DNA of 64,000 bases from Palsa-504 sp963705835 (GCA_963705835.1 CAVPLC010000108.1:5919-69918); one strand, 5' to 3'. Shown: positions 9,224 to 17,476, counted from the stretch's first letter. Notes: generated by a model from the sequence alone, not told the origin. Made by a program: numbers and translations.

Positions 9224-9363
9224 TTCCCGGATCCGATCTGCGCGCCGGCACATTACTGGCTTCCCTCTCATATTGGACATGTGCTAGTCGATTTACCATA
9301 GAGTTACGTCAACTCATTGTGCCCTCTGCGCGCAGAATGGGGCGGGCCTGGAAAGGGAGAGGC

Positions 9364-9495
9364 ATGTTGGTTCCGCCGAGTCGGTTCTCGCTGGTTCCCC
9401 CGGCCGAGCGCCTCGATCCGCCGCGGATCCTGCGGTATCGCGATCAACCCTGGCAGAGCGTCACGCGCATCGCCGCGACCAGCGGCAAGATGTGA
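9364..9495 (+). CDS. Small ORF (43 residues) upstream of the CvnA-like kinase
   Basis: It starts at ATG 9364 behind a strong SD (AGGGAGAG, 5 nt away) and ends with TGA only 6 bp before the GTG of the kinase gene, so it looks like the first gene of that operon. The peptide MLVPPSRFSLVPPAERL... is proline- and arginine-rich, with no signal peptide, TM segment or recognised domain. It may be a true small protein or a leader that sets translation of the kinase. The 140 bp before it include an AT-rich stretch (9265-9320) that may hold the promoter. Confidence 0.45.
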   Translation: MLVPPSRFSLVPPAERLDPPRILRYRDQPWQSVTRIAATSGKM

Positions 9496-9501
9496 GCAGC
9501 C

Positions 9502-11409
9502 GTGCTAGCCGGAATCCTCTTCTTGGCCCTGATAGTCGTGGTGGCTCTGATCATCACGATAGACGTGGCCAGGACACCGACCGAGGGCGGCATCGGGCAG
9601 GCAGACCGGCACGGGTACGACCATGACCGGTTGACCACCGGAGCGCCCGGCGCCACGGCCGTCCAAGCCTTCCCCACGGAATCCGCCGGCCGGGACATAC
9701 CCGTCCCGTCCGATGCGGGCCTGCCTCGACGGCCAGACGGCGTTGGCCCGGCCGCAGGCGGGGGCCAGCGCACGGGCGCCTGGTCGGCGGCACAGCACCA
9801 CGGCGCACGCGGCGGACCCGCGGGCACCGATGTCGGCTCGCGCATTTTGTTGCTGGTCATTACGCCGGCCGTGGCCGCGGTCGCCGTCACATTGTGCGTC
9901 GTGCGTATTGTCACCTTGCTGCGCGGCACGTCGATCCATTCGCAGATCAGCTCGGTACACGACGGCGCTGTCATTTCGGTAATCGTGGCCGCCGTGGTGC
10001 TGATTATCGTCCTGGCGCTGGCGCTGTGGTTCATCGTCAGAACGGCCAGATCGGTCTTGCGCCCGCTGCACGGGGTGCGGTCCGGTGTGCCGCAGGCGGC
10101 CGGCGTGCGAGGGCCCGATGCGGCCCGCCGTGGCGAGAGCCCGGGCGTGCCATCCGACGTGGATTCCTTCGACGAGACCGGCGACGCCACGCGCGCCTTC
10201 GACCAGATGCGCCAGGAGATCTCGCGGCTGACCGCCAACGAGACCGCGCTGCGCGGCAAGCTCGACGCCATGTTCGTGAACCTGTCCCACCGGAGCCAGT
10301 CGCTGGTGGAACGCCAGCTCCGCCTCATCGAGAACCTGGCCCAGGGAGAACACGACGAGCAGCGCCTAGCGGCCCTGCTCAGGCTGAACCGGCTCGCGAC
10401 CCGAATGCACCGCAGCTCCCAGAATCTGCTCGTCCTGGCCGGTCACGAGCCATCGGCCGGCTGGAACCAGCCGGTGACGCTGGTGCAGCTGGTCCGGGCC
10501 GCGCTGTCCGAGACCGAGGACTACGAGCGTGTCTCGTTCGAGGTCCAGCCCGATATCGCGGTGCGCGGGCCTGCCGTCAACGATCTGGTGCACCTGCTCG
10601 TCGAGCTGATCGAGAACGCCACGTCGTTCTCCACGGCCGACATGCCGGTTCATGTCACGGGCCGCATGCTGAACACCGGCGGCGCCTTGATCGACATCAC
10701 CGACCGGGGCATCGGCATGGCCGCGAAGGAGATGGCGTACGCGAACCACCAGCTGGAGAATCCGCCGGCCATGGACATCGACGTGCCCAAGTGGATGGGC
10801 CTGCTGGTGGTGGCCAGGCTCGCGGCACGGCACCGGATCAGGGTCCGGCTGAACCAGGCCGAGTTCGGCGGTCTCACCGCGCTCGTCTGGCTCCCCGACG
10901 AGATCCTTGCCCAGTCATCGGGCGCCGATCCCGGCCACCCCGGCACGGCGATGCCGCCGGCGGCTACGGCCCGGCCACCGGATTTCGCGTCACCCCGGGA
11001 CGCGCCGCAGGACGCACCGGGCCGGCCGGGCAGCCTCGCCTGGGCAGCCTCCGCCTCGCAGCCCGGCTCCCGGGCGCTGCCGGCCCGCGCGCTGCCCGAC
11101 GCGACGCGTCAGGACGGCGGCGTGATCGTGCCGCCCGCGCAGGGCGTCGCGCAAGCCCCCGGACTGCCGATCTTCGATGAGGTCGAGTCGCGCTGGTCCT
11201 CGCCCGGTCCCACCGCGGCCGGGCTCCCCAGGCGCCCCGCGCCCGCGAATCCGGCTCCGGGCACCGCCGCGACCCCGCCGCCCTTCGCGCCGGACCCCTC
11301 GCGGGCCGCCGCAGTCCGTGAGCGGTTCGCCGGATTCCGGCGAAGCGCCAGCGAGGGCCGGACCGCTCCAGGCAGCACGCCCAATCCAGGCGGGCAGGAC
11401 AATTCCTGA
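9502..11409 (+). CDS. CvnA-like membrane sensor histidine kinase / ATP-binding protein
   Basis: The protein has 635 residues and a GTG start. It contains an N-terminal TM helix (about 2-20), a proline/glycine-rich segment, two further TM helices (about 115-180), and a short juxtamembrane linker. The dimerisation-like helix carries FVNLSHRSQSLVERQLRLIENL, typical of actinobacterial nitrate/sulfonate-type and conservon CvnA proteins, followed by HATPase_c with N-box LIELIENATSFS and G1 box DITDRGIGM. A disordered Pro/Ala-rich tail follows residue 480. In conservons CvnA is followed by cvnB, cvnC and cvnD (roadblock, DUF742, GTPase); none is present here, so this is an orphan member. The conventional phospho-accepting HExxxP motif is not visible, so autophosphorylation is uncertain. 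Confidence 0.8.
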   Translation: MLAGILFLALIVVVALIITIDVARTPTEGGIGQADRHGYDHDRLTTGAPGATAVQAFPTESAGRDIPVPSDAGLPRRPDGVGPAAGGGQRTGAWSAAQHHGARGGPAGTDVGSRILLLVITPAVAAVAVTLCVVRIVTLLRGTSIHSQISSVHDGAVISVIVAAVVLIIVLALALWFIVRTARSVLRPLHGVRSGVPQAAGVRGPDAARRGESPGVPSDVDSFDETGDATRAFDQMRQEISRLTANETALRGKLDAMFVNLSHRSQSLVERQLRLIENLAQGEHDEQRLAALLRLNRLATRMHRSSQNLLVLAGHEPSAGWNQPVTLVQLVRAALSETEDYERVSFEVQPDIAVRGPAVNDLVHLLVELIENATSFSTADMPVHVTGRMLNTGGALIDITDRGIGMAAKEMAYANHQLENPPAMDIDVPKWMGLLVVARLAARHRIRVRLNQAEFGGLTALVWLPDEILAQSSGADPGHPGTAMPPAATARPPDFASPRDAPQDAPGRPGSLAWAASASQPGSRALPARALPDATRQDGGVIVPPAQGVAQAPGLPIFDEVESRWSSPGPTAAGLPRRPAPANPAPGTAATPPPFAPDPSRAAAVRERFAGFRRSASEGRTAPGSTPNPGGQDNS

Positions 11410-11506
11410 TCTGGCGGTGACATGTCCCAGGTAAGCGAGGCCGAGCTGGTCATCGAGACCACCGCCAGCGCCGAACCGACCCCGCACCTTGACCGGCAGT
11501 GCAAGC

Positions 11507-11542
11507 TACCGCTAACGTTAGTAACCGCGAACGTTAGCGGTA
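11507..11542. promoter_or_regulatory. Operator of the ArsR/AHSA1/YciI operon
   Basis: A perfect 13-bp inverted repeat: TACCGCTAACGTT at 11507-11519 and AACGTTAGCGGTA at 11530-11542, with a 10-bp spacer. Each arm includes the palindromic core AACGTT, the cores being 16 bp apart. It ends 12 bp before the ATG of the ArsR-type gene, the expected position for autorepression. Confidence 0.75.
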
Positions 11543-11554
11543 AGGAACAGAACG

Positions 11555-11935
11555 ATGGATCATCGCCCGCCCGCGGCCCTCGCCGAGCCAGCCGGGGACC
11601 AGATGGACGAGGCGCTGCACGCGCTCGCCGAGCCCCGGCGCCGCGCCATCCTTCGGCTCGTGGCTCATTCCGAACTCGCCGCGGGGGAGATCGCCGGCTT
11701 TTTCGACGTAACCAGGAGCGCCGTTAGCCAGCATCTCACCGTGCTCAAGAACGCAGGTCTTTTGTCCGAACGAAAGGTGGCCACCCGCCGCCTTTACCGT
11801 GCTCGCCCCGAAGGGCTGGCCGGATTGCGGCAGTTTCTCGATCAGATGTGGGCGTCCTCCCTCGAGGTCGCCCGCGACCTGGTCGAGGCGGACCGAGCCA
11901 CCATGCAGGACGACCGCGGCGCGGCCGCGGGTTAG
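11555..11935 (+). CDS. ArsR-family winged-helix repressor
   Basis: The protein has 126 residues. After a short tail the winged-helix fold starts at about residue 16 with ALAEPRRRAILRLV, followed by the recognition helix region VTRSAVSQHLTVLKNAGLL and wing RKVATRRLYRA. There are no clustered cysteines, so it is of the ArsR type that partners with AHSA1/SRPBCC genes rather than a metal sensor. It probably represses its own operon through the inverted repeat directly upstream. It is followed by a mini-ORF, the SRPBCC gene and a YciI gene on the same strand. Confidence 0.85.
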   Translation: MDHRPPAALAEPAGDQMDEALHALAEPRRRAILRLVAHSELAAGEIAGFFDVTRSAVSQHLTVLKNAGLLSERKVATRRLYRARPEGLAGLRQFLDQMWASSLEVARDLVEADRATMQDDRGAAAG

Positions 11936-11951
11936 CGACCGGAGGCCAGCC

Positions 11952-11993
11952 ATGGACATCACGGGCTTGCAGCTACGCGGCCTGCGACGATGA
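11952..11993 (+). CDS. 13-residue mini-ORF, possible coupling leader
   Basis: ATG 11952 follows GGAGG (11941-11945) at ideal spacing, encodes MDITGLQLRGLRR and ends with a TGA that overlaps the ATG at 11990 of the SRPBCC gene. It may couple translation from the repressor gene into the next gene, or be a remnant of a longer N-terminus. Confidence 0.35.
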   Translation: MDITGLQLRGLRR

Positions 11994-12541
11994 GCACGAC
12001 GGCATCGCGAAAGGGGGCACCAGGCATGGCGCCAGAGAGCAAGCGTCCGGGAGCGGGCACGGTAACCGCGCTGCGCCGGCCGCCGGTCCGGCAGTCGGTC
12101 CTGGTCCGCAGCGACCGGCAGCACACCTTTGATACCTTCGTCGCGACCATCGGCACGTGGTGGCCGGTCAACCCGTTCTCGGCCGGCCAGGACCGGGTCC
12201 GGGACGTGACGATCGAGCGGCACGACGGCGGCCGGGTCTATGAGACCTGGCAGGACGGCACCGAGGTCGACTGGGGCGAGCTGCTGGTCTGGGAGCCTCC
12301 CGCCCGGCTCGTGATGACCTGGAACATGACCCCGGTGGTCACCGAGGTCGAGCTGACCTTCGCCGAACTCGGCCCGGCTCTGACCCGCGTCTCGGTCGAG
12401 CACCGCGGCTGGGAACGGCTGACCGAGGAGCAACTGGCGGAGGACTGCGCGCTGCCCGGCGGATACGCCGGCGGCTCGTACCGCGAGGGCTGGACCCGGA
12501 TTCTCGGGCGCCTGGCCGCGGCGGCGGGAGGACAGCCGTGA
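11990..12541 (+). CDS. SRPBCC/AHSA1-family protein
   Basis: The protein has 183 residues. The SRPBCC helix-grip fold is indicated by VRSDRQHTFDTFVATIGTWWPVNPF near the N-terminus, VYETWQDGTEVDWGELLVWEPPARLVMTW in the middle, and an amphipathic C-terminal helix GWTRILGRLAAAA. Such proteins bind small hydrophobic ligands; in actinomycetes they are commonly encoded next to an ArsR regulator, as here. ATG 11990 overlaps the stop of the mini-ORF; ATG 12026, with AAGGGGG 8 nt upstream, is an equally good start. The last codon overlaps the GTG of the YciI gene. Confidence 0.82.
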   Translation: MSTTASRKGAPGMAPESKRPGAGTVTALRRPPVRQSVLVRSDRQHTFDTFVATIGTWWPVNPFSAGQDRVRDVTIERHDGGRVYETWQDGTEVDWGELLVWEPPARLVMTWNMTPVVTEVELTFAELGPALTRVSVEHRGWERLTEEQLAEDCALPGGYAGGSYREGWTRILGRLAAAAGGQP

Positions 12542-12813
12542 AGGCCGTGGTGTTCTACGAGTCGGCCGACGACCTGGCGGCTAAGGTACCCCCGTACTTT
12601 GAGGCGCACCGTGCCCGCTGGGCCGAGTTCCGCGACCGCGGTGACCTGCTCATGATCGGGCCCTTCGCCCACGCCCAGGAAGAGGGCTCGATGGCGGTCT
12701 TCACCACCCGGGCGGCGGCCGAGGAGTTCGTCAAGGGTGACCCGTTCGTCCTCAACGGAGTAGTACGGAACTGGATTATCCGCGACTGGAACGAGGCCCT
12801 CGTTCCCGAGTAG
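12538..12813 (+). CDS. YciI-family protein
   Basis: The protein has 91 residues and one ferredoxin-like YCII domain: KAVVFYESADD, AHRARWAEFRDRGDLLMIGPFA with the conserved His/Asp region, and DPFVLNGVVRNWIIRDWNEAL at the end. Its biochemical role is unknown in most cases. The GTG start overlaps the SRPBCC stop by 4 nt, so the two are coupled in the ArsR-controlled operon. Confidence 0.85.
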   Translation: MKAVVFYESADDLAAKVPPYFEAHRARWAEFRDRGDLLMIGPFAHAQEEGSMAVFTTRAAAEEFVKGDPFVLNGVVRNWIIRDWNEALVPE

Positions 12814-12851
12814 CACCCCGAGCAGCCCGGCGAGGAGCCCGCGGGTTTACC

Positions 12852-13571
12852 TCAGGCCGGCGGGCGCAGATCGGGCCATTGATCGAGCGTGTACGCCATC
12901 TCCCAGAACATGCCCTCCAGCCGCGAGCTCATGGTGAAGATCTCCGCGAGCCGATCGCGCCGGTCGTCACTCATGACCTCGCGGCGTGTCATCTCGTCGA
13001 AGGTCTCGCGCATGTTGATGACCAGATCGGCCTCCTCTTCCTGGAGGTAGAAGCCGACCCAGTCCGAGTACACGGGGTGCTCCACCAGCTCGTCCTTGAG
13101 CCCGCGGGCGATCTCGATGTAGCTCCAGGAACACGGCAAGATGGCCGCGGTGATCTCCAGCGGGCCGCCTGCCGCCGCCGTGGCCAGCAGGAAGCTGGTG
13201 TAGGCCACGTTGGCCGGGGCCATCCCCAGCGAGCCCCCGCGGTCCTCGGCGCCCAGGCCGATCACCTGGTCCAGCAGCCGCCGGTTACTCGGGATCTCCA
13301 GGCGGATGATCCCGTCGAGCTGCCTAGTGAAGAATTCCAGCTCCGCCCCGGTGCCTGACTTGGCCGCGCCCAGCGCCATGCAGCGCGCGAAATCGGGCAG
13401 GAACAGCAGATCCTGCTCGATGAAGAAGCGGAACCGGTCGAGCGGCAGGGTACCGCGGGTGAGCTCGCCCAAGAACGGGTGCGCGTGCAAGCCGGCCCAT
13501 ATCCGGTCGCACCGGGCGCGCAGTCTCTCCGAGAAGTCCGGCTCCGCCGGCACGGTCCTCGAGGTCGTCAT
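12852..13571 (-). CDS. TenA-family protein (thiaminase II-like)
   Basis: The protein has 239 residues and is all-helical. TenA hallmarks are FLGELTRGTLPLDRFRFFIEQDLLFLPDFARCMALGAAKS near the N-terminus, ILPCSWSYIEIARGL with the putative catalytic Cys, and a C-terminal MFWEMAY segment with the acidic catalytic residue. TenA enzymes hydrolyse aminopyrimidines for thiamin salvage. No other thiamin gene is nearby, so the substrate may be another C-N compound. It is transcribed convergently with the YciI gene. Confidence 0.83.
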   Translation of the reverse strand: MTTSRTVPAEPDFSERLRARCDRIWAGLHAHPFLGELTRGTLPLDRFRFFIEQDLLFLPDFARCMALGAAKSGTGAELEFFTRQLDGIIRLEIPSNRRLLDQVIGLGAEDRGGSLGMAPANVAYTSFLLATAAAGGPLEITAAILPCSWSYIEIARGLKDELVEHPVYSDWVGFYLQEEEADLVINMRETFDEMTRREVMSDDRRDRLAEIFTMSSRLEGMFWEMAYTLDQWPDLRPPA

Positions 13572-13697
13572 GATCGCACCCTAGCTTCATATCCGGCGTA
13601 GCTGGCCCGCTCATTTTCCGTGCCCCGGTTCGTCTCGTTCGCGACTGGTCGGCCCCCGGCGCCGGCCGCCAGGATTCGTGGAAGGTGGTCTCGACCC

Positions 13698-14090
13698 GTG
13701 AGCTGGTCGGTAAAGAGCGTCGACTTCATCACCCTGTTCGTCGAGGACCTCGATCGCGCCAAGGCGTTCTATCAGGACGTCTTCGACCTGCCGCTGATCT
13801 ACGAAGACGAGAGCTCGGCGGTCTTCCGCTTCCAGAACACCGGCGTCAACCTGCTCAGTTCCGCCGCCGCCAGCGAACTCGTCGAGCCGGCGGCGGTCGC
13901 CGGGCCCGAGGCCGGATCGCGCCTGGTGTTCACCATCGGCGTGGACGACGTCGACGCCGTATGCGCCGAACTGACCGGGCGCGGAGTAACGCTGCTCAAC
14001 GGCCCGATGGACCGGCCCTGGGGTATTCGCACGGCCAGCTTCACCGACCCCGCCGGCCACATCTGGGAGATCGCCCAGGACCTGGCCTAG
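13698..14090 (+). CDS. VOC-family (glyoxalase/bleomycin-resistance fold) protein
   Basis: The protein has 130 residues and consists of paired beta-alpha-beta-beta-beta modules: KSVDFITLFVEDLDRAKAFYQDVFDLPL opens the first and RLVFTIGVDDVDAVCAELTGRGVTLL the second, ending FTDPAGHIWEIAQDL with the usual metal-ligand Glu. The substrate is unknown. GTG 13698 has GAAGGTGG about 9 nt upstream and is preferred over an upstream ATG that would add a low-complexity tail. Confidence 0.82.
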   Translation: MSWSVKSVDFITLFVEDLDRAKAFYQDVFDLPLIYEDESSAVFRFQNTGVNLLSSAAASELVEPAAVAGPEAGSRLVFTIGVDDVDAVCAELTGRGVTLLNGPMDRPWGIRTASFTDPAGHIWEIAQDLA

Positions 14091-14148
14091 GGTTTGCCCG
14101 TGGGGTCGTGGCCCACCGGGCCCCGCGCCAGCGAGCAGGAGGCAGCGA

Positions 14149-15192
14149 TTGATCAGGTCGGCGAGGGTTTCTGACGCGACTAGCCTCGCCGAACTGTGGC
14201 GCGCGGCGGGCCTGCGATTCCACCCCGAACTCACCGAACGCGAACTGACCTCCGCCCTACGACCTGACCTCGTGCTGGTCGAGGAGGAAGCCGCCGGCGA
14301 GATCACCGGAACCGTGTTCGGCACGTTCGACGGGGTACGCGGCTGGGTGCGGCACCTGGCCACCAGGCCGGACCGGCGAGGTCGCGGGATCGCGACGGCC
14401 CTGCTCGCCGAGCTCGAGCGCCGCCTGCTCGCCGCCGGCTGCCCGAAGGTCAACCTGCTCATCGAGCCGTACAACGCCGCCGTGGCCGGCTTTTACGCCA
14501 GGCTCGGCTACCGCCAAGACGAGCTGCTCTTCATGGAGAAGTGGCTGGTCGCAGGTCCCCCGCAGCCCTGCCAGCCAAAGGCCCGCAGCTGGCGCGACAT
14601 TCGGCCTGATTTGTCCGCCGACCCGTACGTCTTCGCCAGATGCGACAAGGGGGAGCCGCCGCCCGGCCTGGTCCCGTTCGCGGTCATCCGCGAGGACGAA
14701 GGCCTCACCCTGGTCCTGACCAGGACCGACGCGGACCGTGCCGGGCTGGCCTACGACTACGTCGCCGCGCGGATAACGTTGCGCGTCAACTCCGCGCTCT
14801 CCGACGTGGGCCTGACCGCGATGTTCAGCCGGATCCTGGCCGACACCGGGATCAGCTGTAACGTCATCGCCGGCCTGACCCACGACCACCTGTTCGTGGA
14901 GTGGGATCGCGGCGCCCGTGCCCTAGCCCTGCTGCGAGACCTCTTACCGCGCCCTGGCCGTGCACCGAGACCGCTTACGAGCGGGGTGCCGCTGACAGGG
15001 TGCGGCACCCCGCTCCGGAAGGCAGGCGTCTGCGGGGCAAACGCCGCGCCGCGCGCCCGCCTATGGCGTATCCCCGCTGCGATCCCCGACGACAGGGCGG
15101 ATCGCTTCCACCATCGCTCACCCCCCGAAAAGGGGCAACTCATTTTCCGCCGCCTGCCCGCGGGACACCCACCCGGCCGCCACGCTTCATGA
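14149..15192 (+). CDS. GNAT acetyltransferase fused to an ACT-like (COG3602) domain
   Basis: The protein has 347 residues, with a TTG start behind AGGAGG at ideal spacing. Residues about 1-135 form a GNAT domain with the acetyl-CoA motif RPDRRGRGIATALLAELERR and the C-terminal FYARLGYRQDELLFMEKWL. Residues about 160-265 match the ACT-like COG3602 family: VPFAVIREDEGLTLVL, YVAARITLRVNSALSDVGLTA and CNVIAGLTHDHLFV. The last 80 residues are low-complexity and cross a 14-bp perfect hairpin, so the true protein may end earlier or the tail may be non-functional. Its stop overlaps the next ATG (ATGA). The fusion suggests ligand-controlled acetylation (inference). Confidence 0.75.
   Translation: MIRSARVSDATSLAELWRAAGLRFHPELTERELTSALRPDLVLVEEEAAGEITGTVFGTFDGVRGWVRHLATRPDRRGRGIATALLAELERRLLAAGCPKVNLLIEPYNAAVAGFYARLGYRQDELLFMEKWLVAGPPQPCQPKARSWRDIRPDLSADPYVFARCDKGEPPPGLVPFAVIREDEGLTLVLTRTDADRAGLAYDYVAARITLRVNSALSDVGLTAMFSRILADTGISCNVIAGLTHDHLFVEWDRGARALALLRDLLPRPGRAPRPLTSGVPLTGCGTPLRKAGVCGANAAPRARLWRIPAAIPDDRADRFHHRSPPEKGQLIFRRLPAGHPPGRHAS
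14979..15015. terminator. Strong hairpin inside the 3' end of the GNAT-ACT gene
   Basis: A perfect 14-bp stem: GAGCGGGGTGCCGC at 14979-14992 and GCGGCACCCCGCTC at 15002-15015, with a 9-nt loop. It follows the end of the ACT-like domain, where a terminator would be expected, yet lies within the open frame. No U-tract is seen. Confidence 0.45.
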
Positions 15193-16136
15193 TCCCTTCA
15201 CGGTGGACCGGCATCCTTGACCGGGTGAACGTCCCGCACATCCTGCGCCCGGCCGTCCTGCTGGCCGCCCTGTGCGTCACCGCGTGCAGCGCGGCACCGC
15301 CAGCCACCCCCGCGCACCCCGGCGACCCGGCGGCCACGGTCACCGCGAAAGCCAAGACCAAGGCCAGGGCCGTGCCCGCCGCCCCCGTCCCTGTAGGCCC
15401 GCCCCACGTCACCGTGTCAAGGCTGCGCACCTCCGACGGATCGCTCCTGACCGTGGCCGTCTTCGGCGGCTCGGTCCGGTACGTGCTGCACAACGGCAGC
15501 CAGGACCCCGGGCCCGCCCACGCCGCGCTGGTCCGGGCCGGCCCGTCCGTCACCGGCGCCGAACGCACCCGCCTGCTCGCCGCCTTCAACGGCGGCTTCC
15601 TGATGCGCTCGCGCGCCGGCGGTTACGAGCAGGAAGGCCACGTGTTCCGCTCGCTGCGCCACGGCCTGGCCAGCCTGGTCATCGACCGCTCCGGCCGCGC
15701 CCAGATCGGGGTCTGGGGCGCTGGCCTGCCGCTACCCGGCGAGGCCGTCTACAGCGTCCGGCAGAACCTGTGGCCGCTGGTCCTCGACGGCCGGCCCACC
15801 GCGCAGGCGGCCAGGTGGTGGCGGTGGGGAGGCACCATCGGCCACGCCGAGTACGTGGCCCGCAGCGCGCTCGGCGAGACCGCCTCCGGCGAGCTCCTCT
15901 ACGTGGCCAGCATGTCCACCACCCCGCAGGACCTGGCCGTCGCGCTGGCCCGCAGCGGCGCGCGAACCGGCATGGAGCTCGACATCAACCCGGAATGGGT
16001 TCAGCTCGCCACCGCCCGCAACCCGGGCGGCTCGCTCGCCGCCGCGATCCCCGGTCAGGTCCGCCCGGCCAACCAGTACCTCACCGGCTGGACCCGCGAC
16101 TTCATCGCCGTCCTGGCCCCCTTGGCCCCGGCCTAG
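15189..16136 (+). CDS. Secreted lipoprotein with phosphodiester glycosidase (NAGPA) domain
   Basis: The protein has 315 residues. The signal sequence ends with lipobox VTAC (Cys near residue 35), followed by an Ala/Pro/Lys linker. The NAGPA-type domain is shown by LLAAFNGGFLMRSRAGGY, the VYSVRQNLWPLVLDGRP segment, GMELDINPEW and a final GWTRDFIAVL. Family members hydrolyse GlcNAc-phosphodiesters or related cell-surface glycans outside the membrane. ATG 15189 overlaps the preceding stop; GTG 15225 would give a more compact signal peptide. Confidence 0.8.
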   Translation: MIPSRWTGILDRVNVPHILRPAVLLAALCVTACSAAPPATPAHPGDPAATVTAKAKTKARAVPAAPVPVGPPHVTVSRLRTSDGSLLTVAVFGGSVRYVLHNGSQDPGPAHAALVRAGPSVTGAERTRLLAAFNGGFLMRSRAGGYEQEGHVFRSLRHGLASLVIDRSGRAQIGVWGAGLPLPGEAVYSVRQNLWPLVLDGRPTAQAARWWRWGGTIGHAEYVARSALGETASGELLYVASMSTTPQDLAVALARSGARTGMELDINPEWVQLATARNPGGSLAAAIPGQVRPANQYLTGWTRDFIAVLAPLAPA

Positions 16137-16152
16137 ACCCCTCAGACCCCCG

Positions 16153-16788
16153 TCAGCGCAGGTCGCCGCGCTCGCGCAGCGCCCGGAGGTCCTCGGCGGC
16201 CCTGTGGGTGACCATGAAGAACTCCAGGATCATCCGGTAGATCGCCATCACGATGAGGATGAACAGCGGATCCCCGAACAGCAGCGTCAAGATACCGAAG
16301 GGCGTGCTCGCCTTGAACACGATGATGGTGAACACCAGCGCGCTGACCACCGTGCCGATCGTGATCAGCATGTAGAGCACCCTGATGACCTTCGGCGTCA
16401 CGAACGAGGTGAACCCGAAGTCGAACAGCGCGCCCAGGAATCCCCTGGCGTCCGCGGCGTCGCCCGGGACCGGCTCCCCGATCGCCGCGGTCACCGGCTC
16501 GGCCTCCGCGCGCGCCGTCCCCGCTTCGGCCGCCGGCGCGAACGGGCCGCCCTCCCCGAACAGGTCGGCGTTCGCGAACGGATCGGACTTCGCCGCGCCG
16601 TAACCGCCGGCGTCCTGAGCCCGGAAGCCGACGGTGCGGTAGGCGTCGGTGGCCCTGGCGGTGTGCGCGCCGGCCGTCCCGTTGCCGTAGCCGTCGGCCG
16701 TCCCCGCGCCGGAGAACGGCCCGCGGGCGGCGTGGCTGCCGCGACTCCAGTCATCCGGCAGGTCCTGACGTGAGGAGTGATCTGGCAT
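16153..16788 (-). CDS. DUF4282 membrane protein
   Basis: The protein has 211 residues. A hydrophilic Gly/Ala/Asp-rich N-terminal half (about 1-120) is followed by a DUF4282 domain: FLGALFDFGFTSFVTPKVIRVLY, two TM helices (about 145-195) and RMILEFFMVTHRAAEDLRAL. The function is unknown. ATG 16788 has GGGAGG 5-6 nt upstream. It converges with the NAGPA gene, separated by 16 bp. Confidence 0.85.
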   Translation of the reverse strand: MPDHSSRQDLPDDWSRGSHAARGPFSGAGTADGYGNGTAGAHTARATDAYRTVGFRAQDAGGYGAAKSDPFANADLFGEGGPFAPAAEAGTARAEAEPVTAAIGEPVPGDAADARGFLGALFDFGFTSFVTPKVIRVLYMLITIGTVVSALVFTIIVFKASTPFGILTLLFGDPLFILIVMAIYRMILEFFMVTHRAAEDLRALRERGDLR

Positions 16789-17155
16789 CGTGCCTCCCGA
16801 GGGGAATGAGGCTGGTACTGGCCTGGCGGCCACATTACTTACCCCGAAGCCGCGAAATACGCACTTTCCAGAAGATGACAGATAATGGTAATCCTTAATA
16901 CCTATAACGCTATGCGGCTTATGAGTGACTATTTAAGGGCCCCCTGCACCGAGGTCCCCCGGCTCCGCTCGAGCGCGGCCGGCCGCCGTACCCCCTCGCC
17001 GGCGAGAAGATCGTTATTTTTCCGAACGGGCAGTGGTGCTCGGTTCCCGCCCCGTGCTCGCGCGCAACCCCGATGAGCCGAACGGCCCGGCCCTCGTCAG
17101 CACCCTTCCGGCCGGCGTAATGCGCGCGGTACCATGCGCCCGAGCCGAGACGTGA
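16789..17155. other. AT-rich intergenic region with divergent promoters expected
   Basis: About 370 bp without a convincing gene. Positions 16860-16940 are unusually AT-rich for this window (ATAATGGTAATCC, TTAATACC, CTATTTAAG), and probably contain promoters for the DUF4282 gene and the Trypco1 operon. One copy of an intergenic repeat motif lies at 17020-17040. Confidence 0.5.
17020..17040 (+). repeat. Interspersed intergenic motif, copy A
   Basis: TTCCGAACGGGC, then a 3-nt gap, then GGTGCT, preceded by AAGATC and a short T-run. It matches copies B (31376-31397) and C (50197-50218) with the same internal spacing and is the most diverged of the three. Confidence 0.5.
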
Positions 17156-17476
17156 ATGGAAGATGACATGGGGCAGAACTCTGCGGACGCGGCGCCGCTG
17201 ATCGTCGAATTCCCGCTGGAGGGCGGGGTGCGCGCAATCGCGCGTACCCCCGCCGACCTCGCCGCGAAGTCATCGGAGGTAATCGACGAGGCGATGGGAA
17301 CCATTAGCGAGATGAGCAGTCGTTTCCGGCGCACCGTGGAACAAATGCCCGTCCGCCCGTCCCAGATAGAACTGTCCTTCGGCATCAAGCTGAGCGCCGA
17401 GGTCGGCGCGATCGTCTCCAAGGTGGGCGGCGAGGCGGCCCTCGGCGTCCGCCTGGTCTGGGGCGACGCCGGCTAG
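17156..17476 (+). CDS. Trypco1-type (CU044_2847 family) protein
   Basis: The protein has 106 residues from ATG 17156; ATG 17168, with GGAAG upstream, is equally likely. The compact sequence has an initial strand pair (PLIVEFPLEGGVRAIARTP), a helix (VIDEAMGTISEMSSRFRRTVEQM) and the motif PSQIELSFGIKLSAEVGAIVSKVGGEAALGVRLVW, characteristic of the trypsin-co-occurring domain 1 family. Such proteins are known as companions of trypsin-like proteases in actinobacterial NTP-dependent conflict systems. The following gene, 16 bp away, indeed begins with a trypsin domain. Confidence 0.8.
   Translation: MEDDMGQNSADAAPLIVEFPLEGGVRAIARTPADLAAKSSEVIDEAMGTISEMSSRFRRTVEQMPVRPSQIELSFGIKLSAEVGAIVSKVGGEAALGVRLVWGDAG

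Noticed and set aside
11422..11727. Open frame beginning MSQVSEAELVIETT after the CvnA-like gene
   Set aside because: It sits where a cvnB gene would start, but it has no roadblock-like sequence, runs through the ArsR operator and overlaps the ArsR-type gene in another frame.
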